A DNA stretch of 6,120 nt from Oscillospiraceae bacterium (lineage in GTDB: Bacteria > Bacillota > Clostridia > Oscillospirales > Ruminococcaceae), in contig DNUB01000242.1 in the NCBI GenBank assembly GCA_003508605.1, positions 1 through 6,120 of the forward strand. The letters run 5' to 3'. The translations under genes were made by a program, and so were the position numbers. A model generated the notes under the pieces. It was not told the DNA's origin. It saw nothing but the letters and a program-made list of their open reading frames with translations, and did not search any database. Positions 6,110 to 6,120 of the stretch are shown here, piece by piece (the stretch's first letter is position 1; the number at the start of each line of letters is the position of its first letter).

Positions 6110-6120
6110 ATCAAAATCCG

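Overview
The window reads as a chromosomal segment from a Gram-positive Clostridia-type bacterium, plausibly an Oscillospiraceae/Ruminococcus or Lachnospiraceae relative. The evidence is a secreted protein built from modules common in that group (fibronectin-like repeats with a 'LLWD-V' signature, an 'HFSEYALVE' beta-sandwich, and His/Cys repeats ending in 'CEICGYKQEEAIP'), a near-perfect sigma-A promoter, and strong GGAG-type ribosome binding sites. The genus is an inference. Every gene I can support lies on the minus strand; the open frames on the plus strand are shadows.

Reading in the direction of transcription (right to left): a short leader with a possible -10 element (about 6078-6120) precedes a tightly packed three-gene operon. 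Its first gene (6077-4140) encodes a 645-residue protein with about seven membrane segments and a large extracytoplasmic domain resembling the N-terminal beta-sandwich of M1 aminopeptidases, but with no HEXXH zinc site. The second gene (4128-3382) is a complete ABC ATPase whose Shine-Dalgarno overlaps the stop of gene 1. The third (3389-2712) is a six-helix ABC-2-type permease whose start overlaps the ATPase stop by 8 bases. Two membrane subunits plus one ATPase make a self-contained ABC-2 (type V) transporter, probably an exporter, of unknown substrate.

The intergenic region (2457-2711) holds an intrinsic terminator for the operon at 2611-2669, followed by a consensus promoter (TTGACA, 17-base spacer, TATAAT) at 2548-2520 for the next gene.

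That gene occupies 2450 down to the left edge of the window: at least 816 codons with no in-frame stop, and the C-terminus is outside the window. It encodes a secreted, very acidic modular protein: signal peptide, TEEPG repeat linker, five fibronectin-III-like modules, a beta-sandwich domain, then at least two His/Cys-rich repeats whose DNA contains a perfect 47-base direct repeat. The transporter and the surface protein are separate transcription units, and nothing in the sequence proves that they work together. I see no RNA gene, mobile element, CRISPR array or phage gene here.
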